Below are positions 26,301 to 38,400 of a DNA stretch of 64,000 bases, piece by piece. The stretch is taken from positions 1,409,235-1,473,234 of the forward strand of contig CAADRB010000012.1 in assembly GCA_900708905.1 (NCBI GenBank), written 5' to 3'. Origin of the DNA: Hymenolepis diminuta. Taxonomy: Eukaryota > Platyhelminthes > Cestoda > Cyclophyllidea > Hymenolepididae. How positions within the stretch are numbered: the stretch's first letter is position 1; every line of letters begins with the position of its first letter. The position numbers and the translations under genes are program-made. The notes under the pieces are model-generated. The model did not search any database. It was not told where the DNA came from and saw only the letters and a program-made list of their open reading frames with translations.

Positions 26301-28490
26301 TCACTCAAGGAGAGCACTCAAGATCTTTAATAAAAAAAATAAGAAAATTTGTACAAAATTAATGCAAGAATTTGACATATTTTATCCCCATATGCACATG
26401 ATTTGGTCAATAAGCTCAATATTTTGTAATTCTGAGTGAAATAGTAAAAGATAGACCAGCGTTCGTGTGAAATCATGACTGAATTCGCCTATATTTACGT
26501 TATCTCGTATCTTTTGCCAAACTCTGTCTTTTAAGCGGTTTTTTGAGCTTTACTCTCTCGAGGGATCACTTTTCAATTTACTTGTTGCAATATTATTATC
26601 CCTTCTCTATTCTTCCTTCATATAATATTCTCTCACCGACTATGCAGATGAGAAATGCAAAAGATGAGTTAGTTTTCTTCCTCTTACATTACCATCTCTT
26701 ATGCTAATGCCTCTCCTAATATGGCACTATTCATTTAAAAACAGGTTGGAGGTGACTTAGATTCAACATCATATGTAGTATACCCCTGCGTTTGCTTGAA
26801 GGAGCATGCAAGCAAATCATGTGATAGAGAACAGAGGTCAAGAGATTTTATATGTAATATGATGCATAATTGAAAGCATAATCAATGAAATATTTCCAAC
26901 TAAGTGTTAGGAAACACAGAATCCATATTAAATTCTAATGCTTATTCTCACAATTCCTGGCACTGATAATGAATTTATTCCTGTGTTCCAGCTACTTCAT
27001 ATTCACTGTCCTTTTCCCTTAAGTCACCCATCGATTTAGTATATAAACTTCTCGTTGGATGTCTACGCCACACTTTCGGTTTGATATTACTTAATACAAC
27101 TATCCAAACCATAGTTTATCCCCTTTTATCGTATATAATGAGATAAGGAAGAGCAATAATTTCGAAATTTTTCCTTCTGCTGTCGCCTTTTCTTCAATAT
27201 AATAATTACATTTTGTCAATAATCTAATTATAAGACAAAAAGATTTAGAAGTGAATTGAAATAATATCCAGTGCCAGATAATTTGCTTTGTTAGAGGCTT
27301 ACTATTGAACGAACTAATCATGACCAACATATTAACCACATCTAAATACCATTGTATGGATTTAATTCGTTGCCTATTACATCTGAATAGCGGAATTTTA
27401 TAAAAAAACGTACTCTACTTTGTTTTAATCGTATCTTATTCCGCAAGAAGAATAGTCTGCGATAATCCAACACAAGAAATCTCTTTTACTACTCTAATCA
27501 ACGAAAACTAGAAAAAAATATTATGCATTGAGTAGGAGGCGTATTATGGGTTTAGAGATGAGAGTTTAATACTCATGACATTCCTGTGAGTGGTACGAAT
27601 ACCTGCATATGTAAGCGGATCTCACCTACGCGCTTATCAAGGAAAGATATAATTTTTTATTTGGGAGAGGTTTGACTGAGTATATCTCGTGTTCAAGCCA
27701 TTAGCCCATGTTTTTCCATGTTGGTCTGCATGCTGGCGTGCTTTCACAAAAACTTTTAAGGTTGCTGGCTTCGACCTCTTTCGGTGGCATTTGGCTTGGA
27801 GGCTTAAAACAGTAACAAACGAATGCAACTAACCATCCAAGTCTTGAAAAACGTCTTCGAAAACAGTGGTACGGCAATGACACACGTCTGTCTTATTTTT
27901 GCGTCGCTCAACAGAATAAATGTTTAGCTTGACATCTTTGAGCTTCATAGCATTTTAATATTTATTCATTTATAATAATATATGAATTCTGGTGAGCACT
28001 ACTCTGTTACAACCATTTTTGATCGTAAAAACTATCATTTCATGGATAAAAGTAGGAACAGGAGTGCTGAAACAGAGAAGCCAATTCTTTGGTATAATAT
28101 AGCGATCAATCGGTTCTATATACAATGGTCGCAAATTATCAATCAGTAACTTAAATACTGAATCTTAAACTATCCCGATAGGTTAAAAAGCTAACACTCA
28201 GGTGAAAAGACACTACCATTTCCCGCCCAATCTCGTGTAATTACTATTTGCCCTTTCTCTGTTTCTCCATGGACATAAATAATAGTAACTCTTCTCTGAT
28301 TTCTCCCAGCATATTAATACCTCCCTCCTTTTACTGTCTCTATCATCATTCAATACAACCTGCTGAATGACTTATCTTGTGCATATAACACGTTTTCGCT
28401 CTGATACACTTACTTTAAATTCTACTGCGCAGACATCTGAGGCCATCTTAGTTCAGGATCTCAAGTCATAGCATGGGTATGACTTGTCAG
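23352..28490. other. Intergenic stretch between 2TM-A and 2TM-B
   Basis: No supported genes. Less AT-rich blocks at about 24.04-24.20 kb, 25.32-25.52 kb and 27.6-27.9 kb look like old repeat insertions. Minus-strand frames at 27637-27883 overlap each other and show no family motif. Confidence 0.4.
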
Positions 28491-28495
28491 CCAAT
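28491..28495 (+). promoter_or_regulatory. CCAAT box upstream of 2TM-B
   Basis: GCCAATGAGGAC lies 160 bases before the ATG, or about 84 bases once the proposed 5' UTR intron is removed. 2TM-E has the near-identical ACCAATGAGAAC at the equivalent place. Confidence 0.45.
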
Positions 28496-28564
28496 GAGGA
28501 CTTACTACGAAGGGACATTAATACGCCTACAAAAACAAAATTTAAACATTAATTTGAACAAAAG

Positions 28565-28640
28565 GTGAGTTCTTAGCACTATTTATGACATCATTTATCT
28601 ATCGACAGAAGAAATTGAAATTGCCTTTCTTTCTTTATAG
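28565..28640 (+). other. Proposed 5' UTR intron of 2TM-B
   Basis: The donor AAAG/GTGAGT and acceptor TTTCTTTATAG are strong and lie just upstream of the 2TM-B ATG at 28651. The same arrangement (acceptor within about 20 bases of the ATG) is seen in the other members. Confidence 0.5.
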
Positions 28641-28650
28641 TTAAATTACA

Positions 28651-29143
28651 ATGCCCGAGAGGAAATGCAGGAAAAAATTGTGGATTGGCATAGCACTTGT
28701 GATTTTATTCATCATATGTGCAATTCCCCTACTAGTTACTCAATGTAGTGTGGGAGAAGTCAATAATTTGTAGGATTATTGTTGTCTTTCTAATTTATAA
28801 TTGATTCTTTTCTCAGTGGCTGCATATGTGGAATAGCATTCAGTACTTTGGCGCTTAGTCTAGCTTTCATCATTTGTATTATATTTAATTGCATGAGGTG
28901 TATGGAAAAGAACAAGCAAAGGACAGTTGTAAGTCAATTTAATTATAATTCTATAATTTTAATAAAATTTTACATATTAGCGAAGAATATTGAAATGTTC
29001 GATTTTATCAGTAGTAATTAGTATTGACTACCAAGTCAACAGGACCCAGGGCAATTATAAAAGAAAATTCTACCGATAATTTATCGATTTCTTTTTCAAT
29101 TTAGAGACAGGACACTATTCAGATGCAAGAGAGATCAAAATAA
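28651..29143 (+). CDS. 2TM-B: small two-membrane-segment protein, paralogous family
   Basis: Exons 28651-28769, 28817-28928 and 29105-29143 encode 89 residues. A basic N-terminus (MPERKCRKK) is followed by membrane segment 1 (about 10-30), Cys32, and the loop to Cys42 (C-x9-C), interrupted by the phase-2 intron. Membrane segment 2 spans about 43-64, and a basic tail (RCMEKNKQR) leads through a phase-0 intron into a short polar end (RQDTIQMQERSK). The architecture and intron phases match the other four members, but segment 1 lacks the G-x-Y-F motif and is four residues shorter. The positive-inside rule puts both ends in the cytoplasm. The first donor is unusual (GTAGGA). The function is unknown. 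Confidence 0.75.
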
Positions 29144-32100
29144 CTGCGAAAATTATTATGATATATAAAAAAGATCCAATTGATTCTGTATTTCGCATGT
29201 ATGGTTTTGACTGCTTTGCTTTTATTTAAATAATATGTACAACATAACTCTATTGCGTTAATATATCCTACTTTTGCTTTATAAATTGTTATTATATTTG
29301 TTTTAAATCTAATTCAAATTCTATTAATAAGTAAATGAAATTAAAATTATGCGCTTTAAAGTCCTGTATATTGCGTGCGGAAAAATGAAAGAAAGCGAGA
29401 AAAAGCGGGTAAGATCAAAACAAATGAAAAATAATTATAAATTATAATCGGCAGCTTGTATCCCTAACATACATTGATGAGACAGTAAAAATTTTTAAAT
29501 TAACAGAGCTCCGTAAGGTGTGTGTGAAATAAAATAATTTTAAGTAGAAAAAATAGGATATTTCCATAAAATATTGGAAAATCCAACAAAGTAGAGTGTA
29601 CATTAATGCAGTTAGAAGAGATTTCATAGATCTAGTATTGTTTATTGAATCTAACTATGCTTCAGTACAAATCCTGAATTAAATTCCAAATAGCCAATCA
29701 GCTTTAACTGCGGTATTTGTGAGTAAAATTCAATTAATGTTTTACACTTGTTCTTATAAGCAGAATTTTATTATACGCATAGTCTATCCATGATGCACAC
29801 AGATATTCCAACACTATGAGTAATACTCAAAAGCCTCCATTATTAAACTCAGACATTTCATAGAGGTCAAGCTACATTTTAATATGTAACTTTTTTGTGG
29901 ATATCCATCCATAAAATTTTGATATCTCTATCGCATTAATTACATTATTTTCTTTCATAAGATACATAGATCGATATTTAATAAAAGACCAATATCATTT
30001 CAATTTATTGACAATCAGCTAAATTTAAAACTTGAATTGAAAAAGTGGAAAAAATTACTTTTTATTCTAAACAGAAGCATTTTACGCTCTACAGAATAAT
30101 AAACAAATAAAAGGCACTTTCCGAGTTGATATTCTTAAAAATGGTAAACTTTAATCAAATACTTTGCGTATTTAAATTAAAAAAGGAAATCTGATGAAAA
30201 TAATCTTAATAAAAGTATAAATTCAATAGATTCAATAATTTTAGGACATTCTCTTATCAGAGAAATGATAGTATTTTATATGAGAATATATTTCATATCT
30301 AATCGGTATTAGGCTTTCAGTGCTAGTTAATTCTGCTCAACAAATTCCTCTGGAAAGCCTCACGGCTAAACTTCAATAATGAACGTATCACATTTGAGCT
30401 GCTAGAAACTCCTTAATTCGAGTACATGTAGTCTCCTGATAAGAACTAAAGAGAGAAAAAAAATAAGTAGCTAAGGTAAATCAATCAAAACTTTTAGTAA
30501 ATCTTTAGCGTAATTGGACCATGATGACTCAAAACCTCGAAAAATTCGGATTTGGTGACTCAGTTCGTGAAAGGTTGCCCAATTAAATTCACCAAAGAAT
30601 AGCAAAATGTGACCTTTCAAACCATTAGTGGATCTACGCAAAAGAAAAGAAATAACGCTATCAAACAAATCTATGTTCTGCAAAATTGATGGTCAACAAC
30701 GACCTCAAGGGTAGTTAAAACACATTTATCGGAATTTCATCCACAGCCTTAATATTATATGCAATTTTTTAAGCCATAAACCTTACAACCTTGTTGATAC
30801 ACAAGTCTGTGCGCAGAAAGGATCAATTGGAAAGCTAAACTGGAAGCTCACTGTGGTTCTTGGCTTGATAAAGCCATATGATGCTCAGTCGTTGTCGATG
30901 CTGATTGGGGTTTTCGTTCGTGTGGTTAAATAGCCATCTCTTATAGCCATTTCTGTTTCTTATACTTCTTGGTCCTCATTTTCATCATTCGTAGACCTTA
31001 TACCATTTCATTTTACTCGCCGTACCTATATAACGCGTCTGAATACAGACGCATCCATTTTAACCCCACCACCTACAACGTAAGTCTACTTATGAATGGA
31101 CTTTTAGATTATGCTGTAAACTCTCAGAAAAATTCAAAATATACACATTTTCAGTTTCTATTGATTAATAGCCAAGTGAAATCCCCTGGATCGAATCTTC
31201 CAATTCCATCTCCGATATTAAAACATAATGTTAAACAGTATACTCAATTTATAAATAACTGGATTACTATTATTATTCTCTGGTCATTTATTATTCGATA
31301 GGATTAATTATATGAAATTATTTAATTAAGAATGAGTTTAAAATCAATTTTAATCAAATAATTTCACTAAAATTTCATTTATTTCATTGGTTGAGCAAAT
31401 TTATAACTGGAAATCGAATTTAAAGCAACATTTTTTAAGTTACAGATTTATAATTTTTAAATGTTTATTGGAATAAAGTAAACTAGTTATATAAATGGTT
31501 GCTTAGAGTAAATTTTATATTTTCACCTAAAAAATTGGTCACTTGGAGGTTTATTTACTAATTCCGTTCATCACTGATCTTTTAAATATGTCAAAAGCCC
31601 TTTATTATGCTTTGTAAAGTTTAATTTTTTTGTATTTAATTCATTTTGGGTAACGTTCTACGGTTTGTTATTAATTTTTGGGAAAATTTTCCTTATTCAT
31701 AGACAGGCGGTTCCAGTTAAGATGTCAAAAGATTATTTCTGTTTTCATTTCAACAGACTTTCTACTTTTTCTAATTTAAAGGGATATATGTCATATCGTT
31801 CGTTAACGAGTAAAAATAATTTCAGGCCTGTGATAACCTTCAGCGAAATCTGCAAATATCATTCAGTCTACCTAAGATCATGGTGCTTTATTCGCTTTAT
31901 GAAGATTAACTTAATTAATAGTATTTCCCTATTTGCAATTAAATTGTTTTTTCTCTGATAAATTTTTTCCTTCGTTATAATAAATCATTCGAGATAGCAG
32001 AGAACTCTCTAGTTCATTAACCCCGCATCTTAGCATTCAGTCAAGCCTCTCTCATCCTCTGAGTTTTCCCTCTGCAATCAATAAAGCTCTCCTACCAGCT

Positions 32101-32249
32101 CTCTCCCTCTTTCCTACAACTTGTCATATGGTGAGGATCAAAAGGAGTTAGAAGAGCGATGGCACAGCTATACTCTCTGGTCTTTAAGATACAAAGCTAT
32201 CAGTTCCTCTCCTCTATATACCGACCATAAAAAACAATCGATCAATGAG
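29144..32249. other. Intergenic stretch between 2TM-B and repeat R1 copy 2
   Basis: Very AT-rich. Plus-strand frames at 30969-31301 and 31665-31958 are long for this composition, but I see no family, no signal peptide and no splice context. The first overlaps a possible dispersed repeat. A pyrimidine-rich patch lies near 32.03-32.12 kb. Confidence 0.4.
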
Positions 32250-32450
32250 CGTTTGACACTGAGGATGAGAATTTGATCAGTAATCCACGGGACGAATCTT
32301 GAAATTTGAATTTTGGAGAATGAAGCGGTGAACTGTCCATTAAGTGAATATTCTGCAACTCGAATCCGAAAATCAAATGAAGTAACTCTTTACACTCTTG
32401 CCCCTCGGCTCCTCCCTTTGACTCTTATTTGCTTACCCTATTTCATATGC
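32250..32450. repeat. Dispersed repeat R1, copy 2
   Basis: Diverged copy of the segment at 5070-5270, in the same orientation. The strongest match is GGGACGAATCTTGAAATTTG and the following GAATTTTGGA. Confidence 0.55.
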
Positions 32451-35449
32451 ATTCTCAAAGTGGAAAGTTGTGGAATTTGTGTAAATTACTGTGGGTTATA
32501 ATATAATAATGCCAAGGAAATCCCATTAGTCTTTCAGACTCAAACAAATTAAACTTAATTTCACATTTTCAAACACACATATATCCACGATACTTATTTA
32601 TTCATACTATTCAATTTCTACTATTTTGAATAGATGTCTCCCACAACTAGTAACTAGGATTAAAACACCGCTTACTCTCAATGAGATTGGCGATTCGCAA
32701 CAGTGAGTATGCATTATTAACCTTCGATCTCATGGTCTCCCATTACGATTATAAGGTGCTATTTTTTCTTTATCATGATTAATATAGATTATATTTAAAA
32801 TATGCATATATGTTCTGATAAAATTTAATATGCCTAAAAATATTTGGAGAAAGTGATAGGTGGAAATGGGTCACCATCTACTAACTCTAGGGCGTGAAAC
32901 ATTGACAGTAATTATATTACCGCATCTAACCCTGCTTACATGTGATTTACGTTTAGAGGCCGTTGGATGAGTGAATGATAAAGTCAACACATGTTCTCCC
33001 TTTGGGTAATGCATTTATTCCTTACTTCTCTGTTTATTATTTTTAAATTAAACGCAATTGAATGAAATTCTGTTTAATTTATATGCTAGTTGTGAGCCGA
33101 CATGTATTAAATCAGGATCTAATGGTCATGGGAAATTAATCTAAGTGCCTCTAAATAAGTTGAGAGACTTAAATGGTCCCATAGAGATGATGAGCCTACA
33201 GTTGTAGTAATGCTTATGTTTTTATGTATTCTTAGTCTTGCATTTGGTAAGAATTTTACCCATACCACAACTCAAAGGTCACTGATGATGCTGAATTAGA
33301 ATGTGCAATTAAAGTAGCGATCAGAACAATTCGATTAAGGCAGCTATTTCGACTCCAATAGAATGATTTTATTTAAATAAGGCAAATAAAGTCTGCTGTT
33401 TAAAATGGGCCAACCAGAGCACGTTGCTGATATTTTCATACTTTTAATACATTAAGCTTTCTCATTTACTACAATGAGTGTATTCTAGGCTCATATAGTT
33501 TTCAAGGTTATTCGTTCACAGGATCTATACTAATCCATATTATCTGATATTTTTTCTCCTATCTCCTAGTTTGAATAGGATGATATAGTGATCAAAGGTG
33601 ATATTTTCAAATTCTTTTAATGACAACTATATCTGCGTCAAACGGAAAAACACTTCTAAGTAATAAATAACTTCAATTCTTTTAATTATTAATAGATATA
33701 AATTTACTCAAATGAGCATTCCACATGTCAATCCTGACAATACATATGGGCGGAAGTAAGCATACATTTAATCGTCTTACTTATTCGACACAGCTTTCTT
33801 TATCCTATGACCCATCCCTGAGACTTCAAGCCATTTATAGACTCACAACCTTATTTGTACTGTTACCCAGGACACATTTCAGCTGCTGTCTTATCTATCT
33901 TATTACGAATATCACGCCGTTGTCTCTGTCTTCTTCCTATTTGCTGCTAATGAGTTTCAAAAAGCATGGCAGAGCCATAGCCTAGCAAATTATCTTTACT
34001 ATGGTGGTCCCAAATTTATATTCTTTCTTCAGCGCCACTAAAAATTAAGACATTCCTATGTATATTACACAGTTTATGACGCAGAAAGAATCGAAGTTAT
34101 TTGAACCATTTTTCCATACTTTTGAAATAGTTAGGTAAACAGTCAATGATTTTTATTTGACATATAGAACAGTAGAGTTTAGTGAGATGTGCTGAGAGAA
34201 ACCATGTGAGACACCATTTTTTGAGCTTTTAAAAATGAACAGAAAGCTCAACTCAATTTGCAAATTGAAGATGAGCATAGTGCTCTGAAATCTGAATTCA
34301 ATGGTGAATCGTCTTTAAATATCAATGTCTAAACTAATGATGATATTTAAGTATAATCATTCAGGTCACTTTAAACAATCCCTGTTATTTTAAAACCTAG
34401 CCATTAGAAATAATTGCTATTTTGCTTAGGTGCCAAAGATGTATAATAAAATAATATTACAAACCTCCTAATTCAACATAGCTGTCTATAAGGTCTTAAT
34501 ACTTCAAATAAAAAATCATTTGCGAACGTAGGGAAGTCAAGTCGCCCTGACCTCGAATCACCCCGTATTCGTACTATTCCTCATGTAGTGTTATTCCTCC
34601 GTGATTACTTATTGAATATTTTGTAGATAAAGATATAAAATTATATGAAAAAAGACGGTTATGATGACTTTTTTGTCAGGTACTACATTTAACTTTAATA
34701 TTTTTTTGTTTCAACTAATTTGTTAATTTTGTGTTAAAAAATATAAATTCAAACAGCTTTTATCCGTGATCTTATTATTTTAATTTACAATAAAATAAAT
34801 AATAAAGATAAACCTTTCAATTACAATTCGTGGAAAAATGGCGTAGTAATATAATAAATAAATAATATAAGAGAGTAATATTAACAGCAGAAATTGAAAT
34901 TTACCGTCAAAAATAAATAGATAATGAAAATATGTCAAAAAAGAGTAATTATGACGGAATTTTATTATTACTATCCATTGCAGAGAAATGGCCGTGGTCA
35001 CTTTAAACCTCACTGCAAATGTGACTGAGTGAGCTCAAATATTTTATTTTGCTTTATGGAAACATTTAAAGGAAGTAAATATTCGTTCCTATTAAGAAAG
35101 GAAATAAATTGCATTTCTAAATGACGGTTAGAGTCAATTGAACAAATCCTCTATTGCGATTAAAGTTTAAGAAGGGTTTTCCGTACTCTTTAGCTGCTTG
35201 ATTCTCTCAATGTGTAAATTATCTTTTGTCAATATTTGTAAACGCATTTAATTAAACATTAAATTAAGAACTCCGGAATAATACGAGACTTTCTGTGGAG
35301 GTAATCAGAGTTACTAATCTGTAGGATGAATCCCTCTTCTGAAATATTTTATCTTACAGCTTTCCTAATTATCTCTAAATTTAATTATCTGTCCTCACAA
35401 GTTATCTCTGTAAACCTTTAACCATTCCTGTGACCCGAGCACTCCCTAA
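32451..35449. other. Intergenic stretch without recognisable genes
   Basis: AT-rich DNA. I saw no supported gene, RNA or clear repeat. Confidence 0.4.
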
Positions 35450-35860
35450 ACAAACATCGTGTTTTCTCAGCTGGCCTATGTCTCATCGACCCGAAAAGGT
35501 AAACATACCTCGGACGACAGTAGCAGACACTGCTTAGTCAACACCCAAAGTGTCGACTATAAATAGCCTCCCATGAAACACACATACGAACAGGGTGGAC
35601 CCCAGCTGGACCCCAGCTCGCCGGGCGCATCTCCCGTCGTTCAATCCTCCAATTCCCAATATTCCCTTGAGACTCTGTACTGAGCTTACTCAATATAACC
35701 TGGCCTACGCATTCCTCGGCGTTCCTTTTCTTTCATTTACTGTTGGCAATTTCACCCACAAATTGGTGACTCTGCCGCTAGAAATTGGTGACCCTCAACA
35801 ATCTGGTGGCCCGCTACAAATCCCTTTAACAGTAATAACTTTTCAGAATTAATTTTGTGT
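35450..35860 (+). mobile_element. LTR-like or TRIM-like fragment (candidate)
   Basis: A block much less AT-rich than its surroundings contains a TATA-like ACTATAAATAGCC near 35556-35568. Downstream are a tandem duplication of TGGACCCCAGC and two copies of AAATTGGTGAC (about 35759 and 35781). A TTGGTGAC motif after an LTR is a common primer-binding-site context in Gypsy-type elements. No matching second LTR was found in the window. An open frame at 35595-35852 crosses the block but shows no domain. It could be a solo LTR plus leader, or a miniature element. Confidence 0.35.
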
Positions 35861-36622
35861 CCATTGGTGGACTCTTGAAGCCACTCAACTGAGAAACTCA
35901 CTTCCTCTCAATTGTTTCTCACCCACTTTAACCAATACGGTTATACTTACTAATTTCGCACAGATTTATATAAGGGTAGCATCCTAGATTTTACTAATAT
36001 CTTTACTAATTTTACAGGAGGGAAAAATGTAGAGAAATAGTTAAACAGTCAAATATGCAGTGCTTAGCTAATAAAGAAAAATTAAAAATCAATTTTTGAG
36101 ATGAATTTCATGCAGGATTGGTTGATTGATTGTTAGTATTAGTACAGTAAAAACTACCATCAGCAGACCCACAGAGCCGCTAGTTGGCATATGCTAGATT
36201 CTTGCCCATAATTTCCAGCAAGATGATAATGGCCTACAACATTGTAAAATTATAGATCTCGCAAGAGTTCAACCAATCAAACATCAACTAATAATTGAAT
36301 CAATATATATTGGAAAAATACATTTTATTACTCGCACTGAAATATCCAAATGAGGTATTTTATTTCTTCTTTGAAATCTCAATAAATTTAATTTCTACAA
36401 GTGGAAAATATTGCAAAATCTAAATAAATCTATTTCAGTTAAATATGTTTACGAGTTTTATCTATTTTAATGTATTGATTATAAATTATTTCGACAACCG
36501 ATAATCTCAAGCAAACTGGGTAGTGTATTGTTTTATTAAAGGATAAAATAAAAAATTCAGTTTTTATGACAAAATTATTATTTGAAAATGTGCTTTTAAA
36601 TACAATCACCCTCAACTAGCCT
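35861..36622. other. Non-coding stretch downstream of 2TM-D
   Basis: AT-rich 3' flank of 2TM-D. No supported feature. Confidence 0.4.
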
Positions 36623-37431
36623 TCATATTTTTTTCGATGCAAATTTGAAAAGTGCAGTAGGTAAGTCACTATTAGCAAACGCACCAATAGCCTATAAGTG
36701 CAGAAAAAATAAATTTCAGAATTTAATTTATAGATAGTATTAATTAAGTTTTAAACCAATTATTCTGTCTCTTGAATACAGTGCAGAGCTTTCAACTAGT
36801 AATCATTAACCGCCCTAAGCCGTCCGAGCATCGCAGACATGAATTTACTTTTGAACCTCGGAGATCTCAATCTAAAATGTGAACTAAGCAACAGCGTGAT
36901 ATGTTTATTAAATAACGGGCGCACCATCTGAAGAATCCAGAGTTCAGCCAAAGTGGGATTTAATTTCCTTTCACCCCTTCCCTAACTATCTCTTGAAATG
37001 TGTCGTTTCCCGAACTTTTTTTATGGAATTTGAAAAATTTTACTTACATTGCTAGCTTTGGAGTCTTTTCCTTCAGATACATGTTTTTTAGTGCGGTCCA
37101 GGGCCTTGAAGGAAAACTGACACAAAATGAGATTTCAACTTACCTCTTCCACGAGTAGCTTTGGGCCTACTTTCTGAAGGTAGGCGGGCATACAATAGCC
37201 CATAATCCCAACAACGATAAGTAAGATTAATCCGATTGGTATCATAGTTAACCCAGTAATACAAGCACTAGAAAGGCGCAAATGGGCTAAATAGGGGAAA
37301 AGAACTTACGTTCTTCCGTTACCGCATTTAACTGCAGCAAAATATGATCCTCCAGATACAAGCAATAAGCCGATAAGGGCAGAAAAAATTAAGCAAAAAC
37401 CTATTTTTATTAACTTTCTCTTATAGGTCAT
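36623..37431 (-). CDS. 2TM-D: small two-membrane-segment protein, four exons
   Basis: Exons 37431-37310, 37267-37144, 37116-37048 and 36691-36623 encode 127 residues. A basic N-terminus (MTYKRKLIK) leads to membrane segment 1 (about 10-33) with the motif GSYFAAVKC (Cys36). The loop is shorter than in the others (Cys36 to Cys43, C-x6-C) and carries the phase-2 intron. Membrane segment 2 spans about 44-66, with MGYCMPAYLQK at its inner end. Two 69-base phase-0 exons then supply a polar Lys/Ser-rich tail ending FASKKI. The second intron is only 27 bases, yet has good GTAAGT and TGTGTCAG borders, and reading through it gives a stop, so splicing appears required. The inner-end CMPAYLQK resembles CLPAKLEK of 2TM-E, so these two minus-strand neighbours are probably the closest pair. 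Confidence 0.78.
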
Positions 37432-37451
37432 CTTTGATTAGCTTGCAAATA

Positions 37452-37521
37452 CTGCAAAATGGCACAAAAAAAACAATTTTTACATGCCTATTATTTAACT
37501 ACAGTATAAAATAATACTTAC
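37452..37521 (-). other. Proposed 5' UTR intron of 2TM-D
   Basis: Donor GTAAGT at 37521-37516 and acceptor CATTTTGCAG ending at 37452, 20 bases before the ATG. Confidence 0.5.
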
Positions 37522-37560
37522 TTTATCACAGGATTAAGTGGATTCTGTTAAATGGTGGAT

Positions 37561-37607
37561 TATATTTATAACTGATATTGTAAGGTGATGGCAGGTATTG
37601 CCATTGG
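37561..37607 (-). promoter_or_regulatory. 2TM-D promoter: CCAAT box and TATA box
   Basis: On the minus strand ACCAATGG (CCAAT at 37607-37603) is followed by TATAAATATA (37570-37561). The proposed 5' UTR intron donor is 40 bases downstream, leaving room for a start site near 37535. The spacing is that of a classical polymerase II core promoter. Confidence 0.5.
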
Positions 37608-37720
37608 TTACCAGCTTAAATGATGTCAAACAACGTCTAGAGGTAATCCATGGTTTAATCATTAGGTAAAAGACAATTTTTTATTTACAAGTCTGTTAAT
37701 TTCTATGATTATTAAAACAC

Positions 37721-38284
37721 TTGAAGTTGGTAGTGAAAAGTGTTATGTCCTTTGGCATTTCCACAATAATACTGAAGGTGTCCAATAAAAGCAAGATCAA
37801 GACTCTCTTAAATACAACGAAAAGGCGAATTATACGATTAAGCACTCATAGAGCCATGGAATGTGAAGATCTAGATTGTGAAATTCCCCCGATAAATTCC
37901 GAAGCCAAGCTTCAAGAAAGAAGATATGCCATATGGCGTCAATGGGCTCCTCTAACCCTAGAATTTCCTTTGAGTTATCAGGTAATAAAGAAAGCAAGAA
38001 AAAGAGCTTTCATAAAGCCATCTCATAGGCAAAACAGTCAAGACGTCCAAAAAGTCACCGATTTGACTGGACTGCCTAAGGTAAAACAGCCAATTATGTC
38101 TATTCTCATCATTAAAAGCCTAAATCCCTACTTCACGGAAACTTGGGTGGAGACATCAAAATGCGCGGCTACCGACTGTATGGGAATATTTGCAGAAAAA
38201 AATAATGCTATTGCAATATTAACGGAGTCTTCAACCACAAAGATCAGTAGGGAATTCCGGTGCCCAGTTTCCCATTGCTTTTAA
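37721..38284 (+). pseudogene. Possible non-LTR retrotransposon ORF remnant (RT C-terminal type)
   Basis: A 187-codon open frame is the longest in this part of the window. Its start (VMSFGISTIILKVSNKSKI, then TLLNTTKRRIIRLSTHRAM and a CEIPPINSEAKLQERRY stretch) resembles the region after the reverse-transcriptase domain of non-LTR elements: a YG-like turn, a hydrophobic helix, then a PPL..RR-type motif. No catalytic RT motif is present. The sequence just downstream (38285-38400) recurs at 51395-51510, as expected of a 3' end shared by element copies. It starts about 115 bases upstream of the 2TM-D CCAAT box on the opposite strand. The family assignment is tentative. Confidence 0.33.
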
Positions 38285-38400
38285 CCTAATAAAGGTCAAA
38301 ATTATATCCCCAATTCTAATTTAGATTCAGTGCGAGTTCCTTCAAAGCGTCTTTTAAAACAGCGAGAGAACATATTCCTTCAAAGTGAGTTGAGGAATAA
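38285..38400 (+). repeat. Dispersed repeat R2, copy 1
   Basis: Shares TAATAAAGGTCA, CAATTCTAATTTAGATTCAG, TGCGAGTTCCTTCAA and AGCG in order with 51395-51510. Confidence 0.55.

Noticed and set aside
33281..33300. CTGATGA-type core suggesting a hammerhead ribozyme as in schistosome SINEs
   Set aside because: No GAAA core partner or stem II pairing follows at the needed distance.
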